Shown: positions 1 through 10,723, counted from the stretch's first letter. The stretch: DNA of 64,000 nt from Flavicella marina (GCF_009193215.1 NZ_VYVA01000005.1:171940-235939); one strand, 5' to 3'. Notes: generated by a model from the sequence alone, not told the origin. Translations and numbers: made by a program.

Positions 1-327
<327 letters not shown>

Positions 328-335
328 ATATACAA

Positions 336-363
336 GGGTAGTATTAAGTAATTGATACTACCC
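336..363 (+). other. Hairpin in the rpoB-rpoC spacer
   Basis: A perfect 9-bp inverted repeat (GGGTAGTAT at 336-344, ATACTACCC at 355-363) with a 10-base loop sits 9 bases after the rpoB stop. No T-run follows, so it does not look like a rho-independent terminator. It could be an RNA-processing or stability element between rpoB and rpoC. Function is inferred from position only. Confidence 0.5.
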
Positions 364-421
364 ATTATATAAAGTCAGACAGGAAAATAATATTTACATT
401 TTAAATTCGAATCCATTTACC

Positions 422-3400
422 ATGGCAAGAAAAGAAGATAAATACACTGTAAAAAAATTCAGTAAAATATCAATTGGTTTAGCCTCTCCAGAATCTATTT
501 TAGATGTTTCTAAAGGAGAAGTTTTAAAACCAGAAACTATAAACTACCGTACACACAAGCCAGAAAGAGATGGTTTGTTCTGTGAGCGTATTTTTGGTCC
601 TATCAAGGATTTTGAATGTGCCTGTGGAAAATACAAAAGAATCCGTTATAAAGGAATCGTTTGTGACCGTTGTGGTGTAGAAGTAACAGAGAAGAAAGTA
701 CGTAGAGACAGAGTAGGTCATATCAATTTGGTTGTGCCTATTGCTCATATTTGGTACTTTAGATCATTGCCTAATAAAATGGGATACCTTTTGGGATTAC
801 CATCTAAAAAATTAGACATGATTATTTACTACGAGCGTTACGTAGTAATTCAACCAGGTATTGCATCTAATTTAGACGGTACACCATTGCAAAAAATGGA
901 CTTCTTAACTGAAGAAGAGTATCTTGATATTTTGGAAACAATTCCAATGGAAAACAGATATTTAGACGATTCAGATCCAAATAAATTCATTGCGAAGATG
1001 GGAGCTGAGTGTTTGATTGATTTGTTAGATCGTATTGATTTGGATGCATTGTCTTATGAATTGCGTCATAAAGCAAATACAGAAACATCTAAACAACGTA
1101 AAACAGAAGCGTTGAAACGTTTGAATGTTGTTGAGGCGTTTAGAGAATCTGCTAAAAACAGAGAGAACAATCCAGCTTGGATGATTATGAAGGCGATTCC
1201 TGTAATACCGCCAGAATTACGTCCGTTGGTGCCATTAGATGGTGGTCGTTTTGCTACTTCTGATTTGAATGATTTATACCGTAGAGTAATTATTCGTAAC
1301 AACCGTTTGAAGCGTTTGATGGAAATTCAAGCACCAGAGGTGATTTTACGTAATGAAAAACGTATGTTGCAAGAATCTGTTGATTCATTATTTGATAACA
1401 CGCGTAAAGCTTCTGCTGTAAAAACTGAATCTAACAGACCTTTGAAATCTTTATCAGATTCATTAAAAGGTAAGCAAGGTCGTTTCCGTCAAAATTTATT
1501 AGGGAAACGTGTTGATTATTCTGCACGTTCTGTAATTGTTGTTGGACCAGAAATGAAATTGTCTGAATGTGGATTGCCAAAAGACATGGCAGCTGAACTA
1601 TACAAACCTTTTATCATCCGTAAGTTGATCGAAAGAGGAATTGTAAAAACAGTAAAGTCTGCTAAGAAAATTATAGATAAAAAAGAGCCAGTGGTTTGGG
1701 ATATCTTGGAGAATGTTTTAAAAGGACATCCAGTATTGCTAAACCGTGCGCCTACGCTTCACCGATTAGGTATTCAAGCATTCCAACCAAAATTGATCGA
1801 AGGAAAAGCGATTCAATTACACCCATTGGTATGTACAGCATTTAATGCCGATTTTGATGGGGATCAAATGGCGGTGCATTTACCATTAGGACCTGAAGCT
1901 ATTTTGGAAGCGCAAATGTTATTATTGGCTTCTCATAATATTTTGAATCCAGCGAATGGTGCACCAGTAACAGTACCATCTCAAGATATGGTACTTGGAT
2001 TGTACTATATGACAAAAGAGAGAATCTCTACTCCTGAAGTGCCGATTAAAGGTGAAGGATTGACATTCTACTCTCCGGAAGAGGTGAATATTGCTTACAA
2101 CGAAGGAGCAGTTGACTTGAATGCTGGAATCAGTGTTAGAACACAAGATATCGATGAAAACGGTGAGCAAGTAACTAAAATTATCAAAACTACTGTTGGT
2201 AGAGTATTGATTAATGAAGTTGTTCCTGCTGCTGCTGGATATATCAATGAAGTATTGACTAAGAAAAACTTAAGAGGAATTATTGGTGGTGTATTAAAAG
2301 CAACTGATATTCCTACTACTGGTAAATTCTTGGATGATATTAAAACAATGGGATTCAAATTTGCATTCCAAGGTGGATTGTCGTTTAGTTTAGGAGATAT
2401 CATTATCCCAGCTGAAAAACAGCAAATGATTGATGATGCGAACTCAGAGGTTGATGTAATCATGGCTAACTATAACATGGGTATGTTAACAAACAAAGAA
2501 CGTTACAACCAAGTTATTGATATTTGGGGATCTACAAACAACCGTTTGACGGAATTGTCTATGAAACGTTTGCGTGAAGATCAACAAGGATTTAACTCAG
2601 TATACATGATGTTGGATTCTGGAGCCCGTGGATCGAAAGAGCAAATTCGTCAGTTGACTGGTATGCGTGGATTGATGGCGAAGCCTAAAAAATCTACTGC
2701 TTCTGGAGGAGAAATTATTGAGAATCCAATTCTTTCTAACTTTAAGGAAGGATTATCAATTTTGGAATACTTTATCTCAACTCACGGTGCGCGTAAAGGA
2801 CTTGCCGATACTGCCTTGAAAACGGCAGATGCTGGTTACTTAACACGTCGTTTGGTTGATGTATCACAAGATGTAATTATCAATGAAGATGATTGTGGTA
2901 CATTGAGAGGTCTAGAAGTTGCTCCATTGAAGAAAAATGATGAAATCGTTGAGTCATTGAGCGAAAGAATTGTTGGACGTTTTACTTTACATGATGTATT
3001 ACATCCAGTAACAAAAGAAGTTATCGTTGAAGCTACAACATTGATTTCTGATGAATTGGCGAAAGCTATTGAAGATTCTGGAATTGATTCTATTGAAGTA
3101 CGTTCTCCATTAACTTGTGAGGCTACTACAGGAATATGTGCTAGTTGTTACGGACAAAGTATGTCTACAAGAACAATGGTTCAAAGAGGTGAATCTGTTG
3201 GAGTTATTGCTGCACAGTCAATTGGAGAGCCTGGTACACAGTTAACACTTAGAACGTTCCACGTTGGAGGGGTTGCTGGTAACATTTCTGAAGACAATAA
3301 ATTGATTGCTAAATTCAGCGGAAGTATCGAAATCGAAGATTTAAATACTGTTGAAGGAGAAGACGGTCAAGGTAATAAAGTTGATATCGTAATCTCTAGA

Positions 3401-4705
3401 ACATCTGAAATTAAAGTAATTGATGATGTAACTGGATTGGTATTAAGTTCAAATAACATTCCTTATGGTTCTCATGTTTTCGTAAAAGGAAAGAAGAAAA
3501 TCAAAAAAGGAGATGTAATTTGTCAGTGGGATGCATTTAACGGTGTTATCGTTTCTGAATTTGGTGGTAAAATCGTCTTTGACAATGTTGAAAGAGGAGT
3601 GAACTACACGGTAGAAATAGATGAGCAAACTGGTTTCCAAGAAAAAGTAATTACAGAATCTAAGAATAAGAAAATTATTCCTGCTTTGATTATCGAAGGA
3701 GAAGATGGTGAAGCATTACGTTCTTACAGTTTACCATTAGGTTCTCACTTGATGATTGAAGATGGAGATGTAATTGAGCCAGGTAAAGTATTGGTGAAGA
3801 TTCCTCGTAAGTCAGGTAAAGCAGGAGATATTACAGGAGGTTTACCTCGTGTAACAGAATTATTTGAAGCTCGTAATCCTTCGAACCCGGCAGTTGTTGC
3901 TGAGACAGATGGTGTTGTTTCTTTCGGAAAAATCAAACGTGGTAACCGTGAGATCATCGTTGAATCTAAATTAGGAGATGTTAAGAAATACTTAGTAAAG
4001 CTTTCTAATCAAATCTTAGTTCAAGAAAATGACTTTATCAAAGCAGGTATGCCATTATCTGATGGAGCAACTACTCCAAATGATATTTTGAAAATTCAAG
4101 GACCGGCAAAAGTACAAGAGTACTTGGTGAATGAAATTCAAGAGGTTTACCGTTTACAAGGGGTAAAAATTAACGACAAACACTTTGAGGTTGTAGTACG
4201 TCAAATGATGCGTAAAGTTAGAATTATTGATTCTGGAGATACATTATTCTTAGAGAATTCATTAATTCATAAAAATGACTTTATCGAGCAAAATGATGCT
4301 ATCTACGGTATGAAAGTAGTTGAAGAAGTTGGAGGCTCAGAAGAATTGAAAGCAGGACAAATTATTTCTGCTCGTAAATTGAGAGACGAGAATTCTTTAT
4401 TACGTCGTGAAGATAAAGATTTAGTAGTAGCAAGAGATGCGAGACCAGCAACCGCTGAGCAAGTATTGCAAGGTATTACTAGAGCTTCATTACAGACAAA
4501 ATCATTTATTTCTGCAGCTTCTTTCCAAGAAACTACAAAAGTATTGAATGAGGCAGCTGTAAGTGGAAAAGTAGATAACTTAGAAGGATTGAAAGAGAAT
4601 GTTATTGTTGGTAAGAGAATTCCAGCTGGTACAGGTATGCGTTCTTACAATAACTTAATCGTTGGTCCAAAAGAGGAAATCGAAGAGAGTTTAAACTTAG
4701 ACTAA
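422..4705 (+). CDS. rpoC: DNA-directed RNA polymerase subunit beta-prime
   Basis: Catalytic largest subunit of RNA polymerase, 1427 aa. The N-terminal zinc site is present as C66-x-C68 ... C81-x2-C84. The absolutely conserved catalytic loop NADFDGD, whose three aspartates hold the active-site magnesium, is at residues 475-481. The second zinc site is C825, C899, C906 and C909, followed by the trigger-loop/bridge-helix region with [13 protein letters not shown]. The C-terminus ends in acidic residues. The ATG at 422 begins MARKED, as in other Bacteroidota RpoC. The gene follows rpoB and is closed by a strong terminator at 4731. Length and motifs are all normal for the family in this phylum. 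Confidence 0.99.
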   Translation: MARKEDKYTVKKFSKISIGLASPESILDVSKGEVLKPETINYRTHKPERDGLFCERIFGPIKDFECACGKYKRIRYKGIVCDRCGVEVTEKKVRRDRVGHINLVVPIAHIWYFRSLPNKMGYLLGLPSKKLDMIIYYERYVVIQPGIASNLDGTPLQKMDFLTEEEYLDILETIPMENRYLDDSDPNKFIAKMGAECLIDLLDRIDLDALSYELRHKANTETSKQRKTEALKRLNVVEAFRESAKNRENNPAWMIMKAIPVIPPELRPLVPLDGGRFATSDLNDLYRRVIIRNNRLKRLMEIQAPEVILRNEKRMLQESVDSLFDNTRKASAVKTESNRPLKSLSDSLKGKQGRFRQNLLGKRVDYSARSVIVVGPEMKLSECGLPKDMAAELYKPFIIRKLIERGIVKTVKSAKKIIDKKEPVVWDILENVLKGHPVLLNRAPTLHRLGIQAFQPKLIEGKAIQLHPLVCTAFNADFDGDQMAVHLPLGPEAILEAQMLLLASHNILNPANGAPVTVPSQDMVLGLYYMTKERISTPEVPIKGEGLTFYSPEEVNIAYNEGAVDLNAGISVRTQDIDENGEQVTKIIKTTVGRVLINEVVPAAAGYINEVLTKKNLRGIIGGVLKATDIPTTGKFLDDIKTMGFKFAFQGGLSFSLGDIIIPAEKQQMIDDANSEVDVIMANYNMGMLTNKERYNQVIDIWGSTNNRLTELSMKRLREDQQGFNSVYMMLDSGARGSKEQIRQLTGMRGLMAKPKKSTASGGEIIENPILSNFKEGLSILEYFISTHGARKGLADTALKTADAGYLTRRLVDVSQDVIINEDDCGTLRGLEVAPLKKNDEIVESLSERIVGRFTLHDVLHPVTKEVIVEATTLISDELAKAIEDSGIDSIEVRSPLTCEATTGICASCYGQSMSTRTMVQRGESVGVIAAQSIGEPGTQLTLRTFHVGGVAGNISEDNKLIAKFSGSIEIEDLNTVEGEDGQGNKVDIVISRTSEIKVIDDVTGLVLSSNNIPYGSHVFVKGKKKIKKGDVICQWDAFNGVIVSEFGGKIVFDNVERGVNYTVEIDEQTGFQEKVITESKNKKIIPALIIEGEDGEALRSYSLPLGSHLMIEDGDVIEPGKVLVKIPRKSGKAGDITGGLPRVTELFEARNPSNPAVVAETDGVVSFGKIKRGNREIIVESKLGDVKKYLVKLSNQILVQENDFIKAGMPLSDGATTPNDILKIQGPAKVQEYLVNEIQEVYRLQGVKINDKHFEVVVRQMMRKVRIIDSGDTLFLENSLIHKNDFIEQNDAIYGMKVVEEVGGSEELKAGQIISARKLRDENSLLRREDKDLVVARDARPATAEQVLQGITRASLQTKSFISAASFQETTKVLNEAAVSGKVDNLEGLKENVIVGKRIPAGTGMRSYNNLIVGPKEEIEESLNLD

Positions 4706-4730
4706 CCTAGTTAGTGTAATTGAATAATAA

Positions 4731-4768
4731 GATTGGTTCACGAGAAATTGTGGACCAATCTTTTTTTT
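4731..4768 (+). terminator. Rho-independent terminator after rpoC
   Basis: An 11-bp stem, GATTGGTTCAC (4731-4741) against GTGGACCAATC (4750-4760) with one G-T pair, is followed by eight T. It closes the rpoBC transcript. Confidence 0.9.
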
Positions 4769-4796
4769 AAAACACATTATACATATCTTTATCATT

Positions 4797-5111
4797 ATGA
4801 ATGAAGAACAAAAACAAAAAGAAGGTCAATTAAATATTGAACTGGATGAGAAGATAGCAGAAGGAACATACTCTAACCTGGCAATTATCAATCATTCTGT
4901 GTCAGAGTTTATAGTAGATTTTATTAATGTAATGCCCGGAACACCTAAGGCAAAAGTAAAATCTAGAATTATTTTAACTCCTGAACATGCAAAAAGATTG
5001 ACGAAAGCATTAGCGGATAATATAAAAAGATTTGAAGCAGCTAATGGAAAAATCAACGAGCCTGAGGAAACACCAATACCCATGAATTTTGGTCCTACAG
5101 GGCAAGCATAA
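4797..5111 (+). CDS. DUF3467 family protein
   Basis: A 104-aa protein of the DUF3467 family, which commonly sits just after rpoC in flavobacteria. The core shows INHSVSEFIVDFI-NVMPGTPKAKVKSRI and a following helix with TPEHAKRLTKAL, the family pattern. It is small, soluble and without signal peptide or membrane segment. It has its own downstream terminator at 5131 and is separated from rpoC by another, so it is probably expressed alone or by read-through. Its role is not known; a link with transcription is suggested only by position. Family assignment is from memory of the pattern. Confidence 0.8.
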   Translation: MNEEQKQKEGQLNIELDEKIAEGTYSNLAIINHSVSEFIVDFINVMPGTPKAKVKSRIILTPEHAKRLTKALADNIKRFEAANGKINEPEETPIPMNFGPTGQA

Positions 5112-5130
5112 AGAATTAGAACAAATAAAG

Positions 5131-5165
5131 AGCCTAACAACTGTTGTATTGTTAGGCTTTTTTTA
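5131..5165 (+). terminator. Rho-independent terminator after the DUF3467 gene
   Basis: Ten-bp stem AGCCTAACAA (5131-5140) / TTGTTAGGCT (5149-5158) followed by a run of T. Confidence 0.9.
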
Positions 5166-5272
5166 TGAATCATTAGAAACAGTTTTGAATCAATTTTACG
5201 ATATTTGTACGTTCTCATGAAGTAATATTTCCATGAGAAATACATCAAATAAAAACTAAAAATATTAGATAT

Positions 5273-6964
5273 ATGTCAGACGATAAAAAAGTCATTTTTT
5301 CCATGTCAGGTTTGAGTAAAACTTACCAAAGTACGGGAAAACAAGTATTAAAAAACATTCATTTAAGTTTCTTTTATGGAGCTAAAATTGGGATCTTAGG
5401 ACTGAATGGTTCGGGTAAATCATCTTTGCTTAAGATTATTGCTGGCGTTGATAAAAACTATCAAGGTGATATCACGTTTTTACCTGGATATTCAGTTGGG
5501 TTTTTAGAGCAAGAACCTGAATTAGATGAATCGAAAACGGTTTTAGAAATTGTAAAGGAAGGTGTTGCTGATACTGTTGCTGTATTAGATGAGTATAATA
5601 AAATCAACGATCAATTTGGTCTGGAAGAAGTGTACTCTGATGCTGATAAAATGGAGCAACTGATGAATCGTCAAGCGGAATTACAAGATAAAATAGATGC
5701 TTTAGACGCTTGGGAGTTGGATACAAAACTTGAAATAGCAATGGATGCGTTGCGCACACCTGAGCCAGATAAATCTATTTCTGTATTGTCTGGAGGAGAG
5801 AAACGTAGAGTTGCTTTGTGTAGATTGTTGTTGCAACAACCGGATGTGTTGTTATTGGATGAGCCTACCAACCATTTAGATGCTGAATCTGTTCATTGGT
5901 TAGAGCATCATTTAGCGCAATACAAAGGAACAGTAATTGCTGTAACGCATGATAGATATTTCTTGGACAATATTGCAGGGTGGATTTTAGAATTGGATAG
6001 AGGAGAAGGAATCCCTTGGAAAGGAAATTACTCTTCTTGGTTAGATCAGAAGTCACAACGTATGGCTCAGGAAGATAAAACAGCCTCGAAGCGTCAAAAA
6101 ACACTTGAAAGAGAATTAGAATGGGTTCGTCAAGGGGCAAAAGGTCGTCAATCAAAATCGAAAGCACGTTTAGCGAACTATGACAAATTGATGAATCAAG
6201 ATCAAAAGGCAAAAGAGGAGAAATTAGAAATCTATATACCAAACGGACCTCGTTTGGGATCAAATGTGATTGATGCCAAAGGTGTTTCAAAAGCTTTTGG
6301 TGAGAAATTGTTGTATGATAATCTAGAATTTACGTTACCTCCTAATGGTATCGTAGGGATTATTGGACCAAACGGTGCTGGAAAATCTACCATATTTAGA
6401 ATGATTATGGGAGAGGAGAATCCTGATGCTGGTGAGTTCGTGGTTGGTGAAACTGCAAAAATAGCTTATGTAGATCAATCACATGCAGATATTGATCCTG
6501 AGCGTTCTATATGGGCGAATTTCGCTGATGAGCAGGACCAAATTATGATGGGAGGTAAAATGGTAAACTCTCGTGCATATTTAAGCCGTTTCAATTTTAG
6601 TGGATCAGAACAAAACAAAAAAGTAAATACATTATCTGGAGGTGAGCGAAATAGATTGCATTTGGCGATGACTCTAAAAGAAGAAGGGAATGTATTGTTG
6701 TTAGATGAGCCTACCAATGACTTAGATGTAAATACTTTAAGAGCACTTGAAGAAGGTTTGGAAAACTTCGCAGGATGTGCGGTTGTTATTTCGCATGATA
6801 GATGGTTCTTAGATAGAATATGTACACATATTTTGGCGTTTGAAGGGGAGTCTCAAGTATATTTCTTTGAAGGTAGTTTTTCTGAATACGAAGAAAATAA
6901 GAAGAAACGATTGGGTGGTGATTTGATGCCGAAGCGTATCAAATACAAAAAGCTTATTCGATAA
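5273..6964 (+). CDS. ettA: Energy-dependent translational throttle EttA (ABC-F ATPase)
   Basis: Soluble ABC-F protein of 563 aa, close to the usual ~555 aa. EttA binds the ribosomal E site and gates entry into the elongation cycle according to ATP/ADP level. Two ATPase cassettes are seen: Walker A GLNGSGKSS (43-51) and GPNGAGKST (365-373), signatures LSGGE (172-176 and 454-458), and two LLLDEPTN Walker B motifs. No membrane segment is present. The N-terminus (KNIHLSFFYGAKIGILGLNG) matches EttA rather than the Uup or ABCF3-like branches. The gene stands alone between terminators and converges with the Crp/Fnr gene. Confidence 0.93.
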   Translation: MSDDKKVIFSMSGLSKTYQSTGKQVLKNIHLSFFYGAKIGILGLNGSGKSSLLKIIAGVDKNYQGDITFLPGYSVGFLEQEPELDESKTVLEIVKEGVADTVAVLDEYNKINDQFGLEEVYSDADKMEQLMNRQAELQDKIDALDAWELDTKLEIAMDALRTPEPDKSISVLSGGEKRRVALCRLLLQQPDVLLLDEPTNHLDAESVHWLEHHLAQYKGTVIAVTHDRYFLDNIAGWILELDRGEGIPWKGNYSSWLDQKSQRMAQEDKTASKRQKTLERELEWVRQGAKGRQSKSKARLANYDKLMNQDQKAKEEKLEIYIPNGPRLGSNVIDAKGVSKAFGEKLLYDNLEFTLPPNGIVGIIGPNGAGKSTIFRMIMGEENPDAGEFVVGETAKIAYVDQSHADIDPERSIWANFADEQDQIMMGGKMVNSRAYLSRFNFSGSEQNKKVNTLSGGERNRLHLAMTLKEEGNVLLLDEPTNDLDVNTLRALEEGLENFAGCAVVISHDRWFLDRICTHILAFEGESQVYFFEGSFSEYEENKKKRLGGDLMPKRIKYKKLIR

Positions 6965-6971
6965 GTATTAA

Positions 6972-7005
6972 AAAAGCCGTTACAAATTGTAACGGCTTTT
7001 TTTTA
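6972..7005. terminator. Bidirectional terminator between ettA and the Crp/Fnr gene
   Basis: A long near-perfect inverted repeat, AAAAGCCGTTACAA / TTGTAACGGCTTTT, flanked by A- and T-runs, works in both directions. The stop codon of the opposing gene (7003-7005) lies in the T tract. Confidence 0.9.
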
Positions 7006-7578
7006 TTTACTATATAATTTTTTTCTAATCCTACTTAACTGAATAGGTGTAATTCCTAGTCGAGAAGCGATATGATATTGATTGATTAGATTGTCTATGT
7101 TTGGAATTCTTTTTTGAAGAATCAAATAACGTTCTGTCGCATTTAGTGTTAACAATTCATCATTGGTTTTTTGTAAATGGGCATAGTGTAATTCAACGGT
7201 TCTGGTATACCACGCTGCAATTTCTTGGTTTTCTTTACATTTTTGAATTAGTGCTGTATAGTTGATTTCTAACACCTCACAGTCCGTCAGGCATTGACAT
7301 GCGATTTTACTCGGTTCTCGTGTTATTAAAGCTTCAGTAGCTGCTAAGATATTATATGTGCTTATCAATGATCGAATGTATTCTACACCCTTATCTGTAA
7401 CACTATAAGAACGTGCAACACCTGTTTTAATAAAGTACAATGATTCAGGGACGGTGCCTATCTCAGTAAGAATACTTCCGGCTTTGAAAGTTTTACTTTC
7501 ACACATGTCCATATAGATTTCATAAGATTCTACAGATAAGGGAGAGATCTTATTCATGAATTCATATAACTCGTTCAT
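7003..7578 (-). CDS. Crp/Fnr family transcriptional regulator
   Basis: A 191-aa cyclic-nucleotide-binding-domain regulator. The N-terminal beta-barrel shows the family pattern around KAGSILTEIGTVPESLYFI and a following C helix; the C-terminus holds a short winged-helix region (YHIASRLGITPIQLSRIRKKL) whose recognition helix is LSRIRKKL. No Fe-S cysteine cluster of the Fnr type is evident, so it is closer to the flavobacterial Crp-like group with an unknown ligand. An in-frame TTG exists at 7587, but the ATG at 7578 gives the usual MNELYEF start and is preferred. A TAACA-TT-TGTTA palindrome 27 bases upstream may be its own operator. It is downstream of wbqC with a 102-base gap and probably has its own promoter. 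Confidence 0.85.
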   Translation of the reverse strand: MNELYEFMNKISPLSVESYEIYMDMCESKTFKAGSILTEIGTVPESLYFIKTGVARSYSVTDKGVEYIRSLISTYNILAATEALITREPSKIACQCLTDCEVLEINYTALIQKCKENQEIAAWYTRTVELHYAHLQKTNDELLTLNATERYLILQKRIPNIDNLINQYHIASRLGITPIQLSRIRKKLYSK

Positions 7579-7604
7579 AGTTAGCAATTTGATAGTTGAA
7601 AAAA

Positions 7605-7616
7605 TAACATTTGTTA
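7605..7616. promoter_or_regulatory. Palindrome upstream of the Crp/Fnr gene
   Basis: TAACATTTGTTA is a perfect 5-bp inverted repeat with a 2-base spacer. Size and symmetry suit a Crp/Fnr-family dimer, so autoregulation is plausible. This is inferred from symmetry and position only. Confidence 0.4.
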
Positions 7617-7680
7617 ATTTATTAAATATATTAAAAAAATTGCAATACGAATAAAATCTGAGATTATGTTTTTATAAAAA

Positions 7681-8304
7681 TTAAGAAAGTAAGTTTTTTA
7701 CTTTTTTAAGATATAAATAAGAAGCAGGACCTTCCATGAATAATAAATCTAAGATGCTTAAATTTTGATGAAATCCATGTTTTATGTCAAACATTTGTGG
7801 GTATTCAGGTAATTTTAATTCGATTTTCTTTTTAGCATTAACGAGCTGTCTATTGTCAAGATGGCTAGTTTCTAATAAAAATTCTGAGGTCTTAGAGTAT
7901 GTTGATTCTTCTTGCAATGCTTCAGTGATAAATGCGTGTATGTCAAGATTTAAATCAATTAAAAAAGTATGTTTTTTATCGTATATGGATTTTATATCAT
8001 CTTCATAATATTCAAAAAAAGGGGATGAACGATAGGCTGCTTGAAACGATTTTAAATGATTTTGATACCATAATCCAGCATCGTAATCAATTTTCACATC
8101 TCTAGAAAGTGATTTTTCTTCGTTTCGATTGTGATGAATTGGAATATTCAATAATTGCTTACCATTTGCATTTGCTATATAACATCTGTTTCTATAGGTT
8201 TGCTTTTGAAAATTATCTTCAAATTCAAATAGAATTTCCTTTTCACCATAGATTATTGCATATTGTATAATCGGTGAAAAGTATGTTGGATGAACTAAAA
8301 TCAT
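7681..8304 (-). CDS. WbqC-like family protein
   Basis: A 207-aa protein of the WbqC family (PF08889-type), members of which occur in polysaccharide biosynthesis loci and are thought to be involved in attaching amino-acid-type groups to sugars. The start MILVHPTYFSPIIQYAII and the NRCYI-NGKQLLNIPI and HLKSFQAAYRSSPFFEYY stretches are the family pattern. It is the last gene of a minus-strand run parA-parB-DUF5683-dapB-lepB-wbqC and follows lepB with an 18-base gap, an arrangement I know from many flavobacteria. No signal peptide is seen. The substrate is unknown here; no polysaccharide genes are adjacent. Confidence 0.8.
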   Translation of the reverse strand: MILVHPTYFSPIIQYAIIYGEKEILFEFEDNFQKQTYRNRCYIANANGKQLLNIPIHHNRNEEKSLSRDVKIDYDAGLWYQNHLKSFQAAYRSSPFFEYYEDDIKSIYDKKHTFLIDLNLDIHAFITEALQEESTYSKTSEFLLETSHLDNRQLVNAKKKIELKLPEYPQMFDIKHGFHQNLSILDLLFMEGPASYLYLKKVKNLLS

Positions 8305-8322
8305 TCGAAATACAGTGCTTAT

Positions 8323-9963
8323 TTACGATTTTCTTTTTTTGTATTCTTTGTATCCTAAATAAATTGCTAATATTATTAGAAAGTGATAAAAGTAAGACTT
8401 CGTAGGTCCTTCTAAATTAACGGTTGTGAACAATCGATCCCAGCGAACTTTGTTAAGAATCCCATCTCCATAGGTGTTCCAACTAAACCAAACGAATACA
8501 GGCTTTCCTACAACATGATCAAAAGGAACATATCCCCAATATCTTGAGTCTTCAGAGTTGTGTCTGTTGTCTCCCATCATCCAATAATAATTTTGTTTGA
8601 ATGTATAAGATGTTGTTTTTACACCATTGATAAATATATCTGTTCCTTCGACTTTTAACGTATTGTGTTCGTAGTCTTTGATTATTTTCTTGTAAAAAGG
8701 TAGAGAGTTAAGATCGAGCGCTACTGTTTTACCTTCTTCCGGAATATAGATAGGTCCCATATTGTCGCGATTCCACTTTAACTCAATTGATGGGAATACA
8801 GCTTCTGCTTCTCCTTTTGCAGCTATGTTTCTAGTTACACTTTTAATTTGTTTATTTTTCTTAAGTTTTGAAGCGTTTTTCTCATCAAGATTCAAAACAT
8901 ATTTTCTGTTTTTTATGTAATCTTTTCCAAATCTATCAAATAATTGTTTTTCATAGAATAAAGGCAATTCATAGTCTTGATATGCGGTTTTAGCCTCTCC
9001 AGGACGCACGTGATAGGTGTTGTAAATCATGTTATCACTCATTGATTTACCATCCGTATCGACAGTATAATAGAATTGAGGTTTTGCTCTTTCAGGAAGT
9101 ATTGATCTTTCACCATTGATATAAATAAATCCATCCTTTATTTCTAAAGAGTCTCCTGCAATAGCCACACAACGTTTCACGTAGTTTGATTTTTTGTCAA
9201 TCGGCTTGGCATATTTTCTATCGTGTTTGAAAAACTGTCTAACAGTATCTGCGGGCCAGTTAAAAACTACGATTTCATTTCTTTTGATTTTTTGAAAACC
9301 AGGTAAACGAAAATAGGGTAATTGAAATTTGTTTAAGAACGAGTTTTTATTTGTAGCATCATCGTCATAAACATATGACTTAGTCTTGATAATTGGTAAT
9401 GTATCATGTACCATCGGTGCAGCAATCACAGAAGTAGGTGTTTTTGCCCCGTAGTGAAACTTACTCACAAATAAGAAATCTCCAACCAATAAAGATTTCT
9501 CTAATGATGAAGTTGGTATGGTATAAGGCTGCATGATGTAGGTATGCACCATCGTAGCAGCTACAATTGCAAAAAGTATAGAACTTACCCATTCGCCCAC
9601 TTCTGATTTTGGTTGTAAGCTTCTGTTTTCAATGTAGGAAACATCGGTAGCATAATTGATATAATATGCATAGAACCCTAAAGAAAAAATACTTAATGCG
9701 GTGTCAAGGCTAGAGTTTTTACCAAAACTTCGAGCAGTTTCTACCCAAATTACAGGTAGCATGATTAAGTTGATAACAGGTACAAAAAGCAAAATAACCC
9801 ACCATTTCGGGCGGTTGATAATTTGCATTAAAACGATTGCATTGTAAACAGGAACAATGGCTTCCCATGATTTTCTACCTGCTTTTTGGTATAATTTCCA
9901 AGTCCCTAAAAAGTGAATTCCTTGAATAACAAGTAAAACCAAGAACCATTCTGTAAGTGTCAT
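8323..9963 (-). CDS. lepB: Signal peptidase I with N-terminal membrane domain and insertion
   Basis: Membrane serine protease that removes signal peptides from exported proteins. At 546 aa it is much longer than E. coli LepB (324 aa). Residues 1-110 hold several hydrophobic segments, then a further anchor near 125-143. The nucleophile is probably S153 in IPTSSLEKSL, where the usual Met and Pro are replaced by Leu and Lys. The general-base lysine is K263 in YVKRCVAIAGD, and box E, GDNRHNSEDSR, is at 464-474. About 110 residues are inserted between boxes D and E (about 290-400). Such long LepB proteins are usual in Bacteroidota. It is expressed after dapB with a 58-base gap. Confidence 0.93.
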   Translation of the reverse strand: MTLTEWFLVLLVIQGIHFLGTWKLYQKAGRKSWEAIVPVYNAIVLMQIINRPKWWVILLFVPVINLIMLPVIWVETARSFGKNSSLDTALSIFSLGFYAYYINYATDVSYIENRSLQPKSEVGEWVSSILFAIVAATMVHTYIMQPYTIPTSSLEKSLLVGDFLFVSKFHYGAKTPTSVIAAPMVHDTLPIIKTKSYVYDDDATNKNSFLNKFQLPYFRLPGFQKIKRNEIVVFNWPADTVRQFFKHDRKYAKPIDKKSNYVKRCVAIAGDSLEIKDGFIYINGERSILPERAKPQFYYTVDTDGKSMSDNMIYNTYHVRPGEAKTAYQDYELPLFYEKQLFDRFGKDYIKNRKYVLNLDEKNASKLKKNKQIKSVTRNIAAKGEAEAVFPSIELKWNRDNMGPIYIPEEGKTVALDLNSLPFYKKIIKDYEHNTLKVEGTDIFINGVKTTSYTFKQNYYWMMGDNRHNSEDSRYWGYVPFDHVVGKPVFVWFSWNTYGDGILNKVRWDRLFTTVNLEGPTKSYFYHFLIILAIYLGYKEYKKRKS

Positions 9964-10021
9964 AAACTATTATTTTTTTCAAATATGTTCAAATCTATCA
10001 ATCAATTGCGTTAGGAGTATG

Positions 10022-10723
10022 TTAAATTCCTAATACGTCTTTCATAGAAAAAACTCCTTTTTTTCCGATAATCCATTCTGCAGCAACGACCGCACCTAAA
10101 GCAAATCCTTGACGGTTGTGTGCAGTATGTTTGATGTCTATTCTATCTACAACTGAATCGTATGAAATAGAATGAGTACCAGGAACTTCAGGACTTCTAA
10201 TAGCAGAAATTGGGATACTATTTTCTTCGGTAGCATTGTCCAATTCCCATTTTGTGTTTTGCGTGTTCTCGATTATTCCTTCTGCCAATGTGATTGCCGT
10301 TCCGCTTGGTTCATCAAGTTTTTGTTTGTGGTGAATTTCTTCCATTGTAACATTGTACTGGTCTAAATTTCCCATCATTTTTGCAAGCTGTTTGTTCAAT
10401 TCAAAGAAAATATTGACTCCTAAACTATAATTAGATGAATAAATAAATGCCCCTTCTGTTTCAGAAGCTAATTGTTTCATTTCTTCAAATTGATCTAGCC
10501 ACCCTGTAGTTCCTGAAACGATAGGTACATTGTTATTTAAACAATTGCTGATATTTGAAACGGCTGAGTTTGGAATACTAAAATCAATAGCAACATCAGC
10601 TATTGAGATGTCATATGCTGGACTATCTTTGTCGATTGTTAAAACTATTTCATGTCCTCGGTCAATAGCAATCTTTTCGATTGTTTGTCCCATTTTTCCG
10701 TATCCTAATAATGCTATTTTCAT
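10022..10723 (-). CDS. dapB: 4-hydroxy-tetrahydrodipicolinate reductase
   Basis: NAD(P)H-dependent reductase of the diaminopimelate/lysine pathway, 233 aa. The N-terminal Rossmann motif GYGKMGQ is present, as is the substrate-binding/catalytic EIHHKQKLDEPSGTA segment with its His-His, Lys and Asp-x-Pro-Ser-Gly-Thr. The ATG at 10723 starts MKIALLGYGKMG, the normal N-terminus; a longer frame reaches back to 10840 but would add 39 residues overlapping the upstream gene and is rejected. The start lies one base after the stop of the DUF5683 gene, showing tight operon coupling. No oddity is seen. Confidence 0.95.
   Translation of the reverse strand: MKIALLGYGKMGQTIEKIAIDRGHEIVLTIDKDSPAYDISIADVAIDFSIPNSAVSNISNCLNNNVPIVSGTTGWLDQFEEMKQLASETEGAFIYSSNYSLGVNIFFELNKQLAKMMGNLDQYNVTMEEIHHKQKLDEPSGTAITLAEGIIENTQNTKWELDNATEENSIPISAIRSPEVPGTHSISYDSVVDRIDIKHTAHNRQGFALGAVVAAEWIIGKKGVFSMKDVLGI

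Noticed and set aside
3256..3271. GTTCCACGTTGGAGG-type stretch resembling a parS site in rpoC
   Set aside because: It encodes the conserved FHVGG of RpoC and is not palindromic across its centre, so it is a coding coincidence.
9170..9188. GTTTCACGTAG stretch resembling half of a parS site in lepB
   Set aside because: Only one arm matches; the second arm is absent and it encodes the conserved YVKR region.
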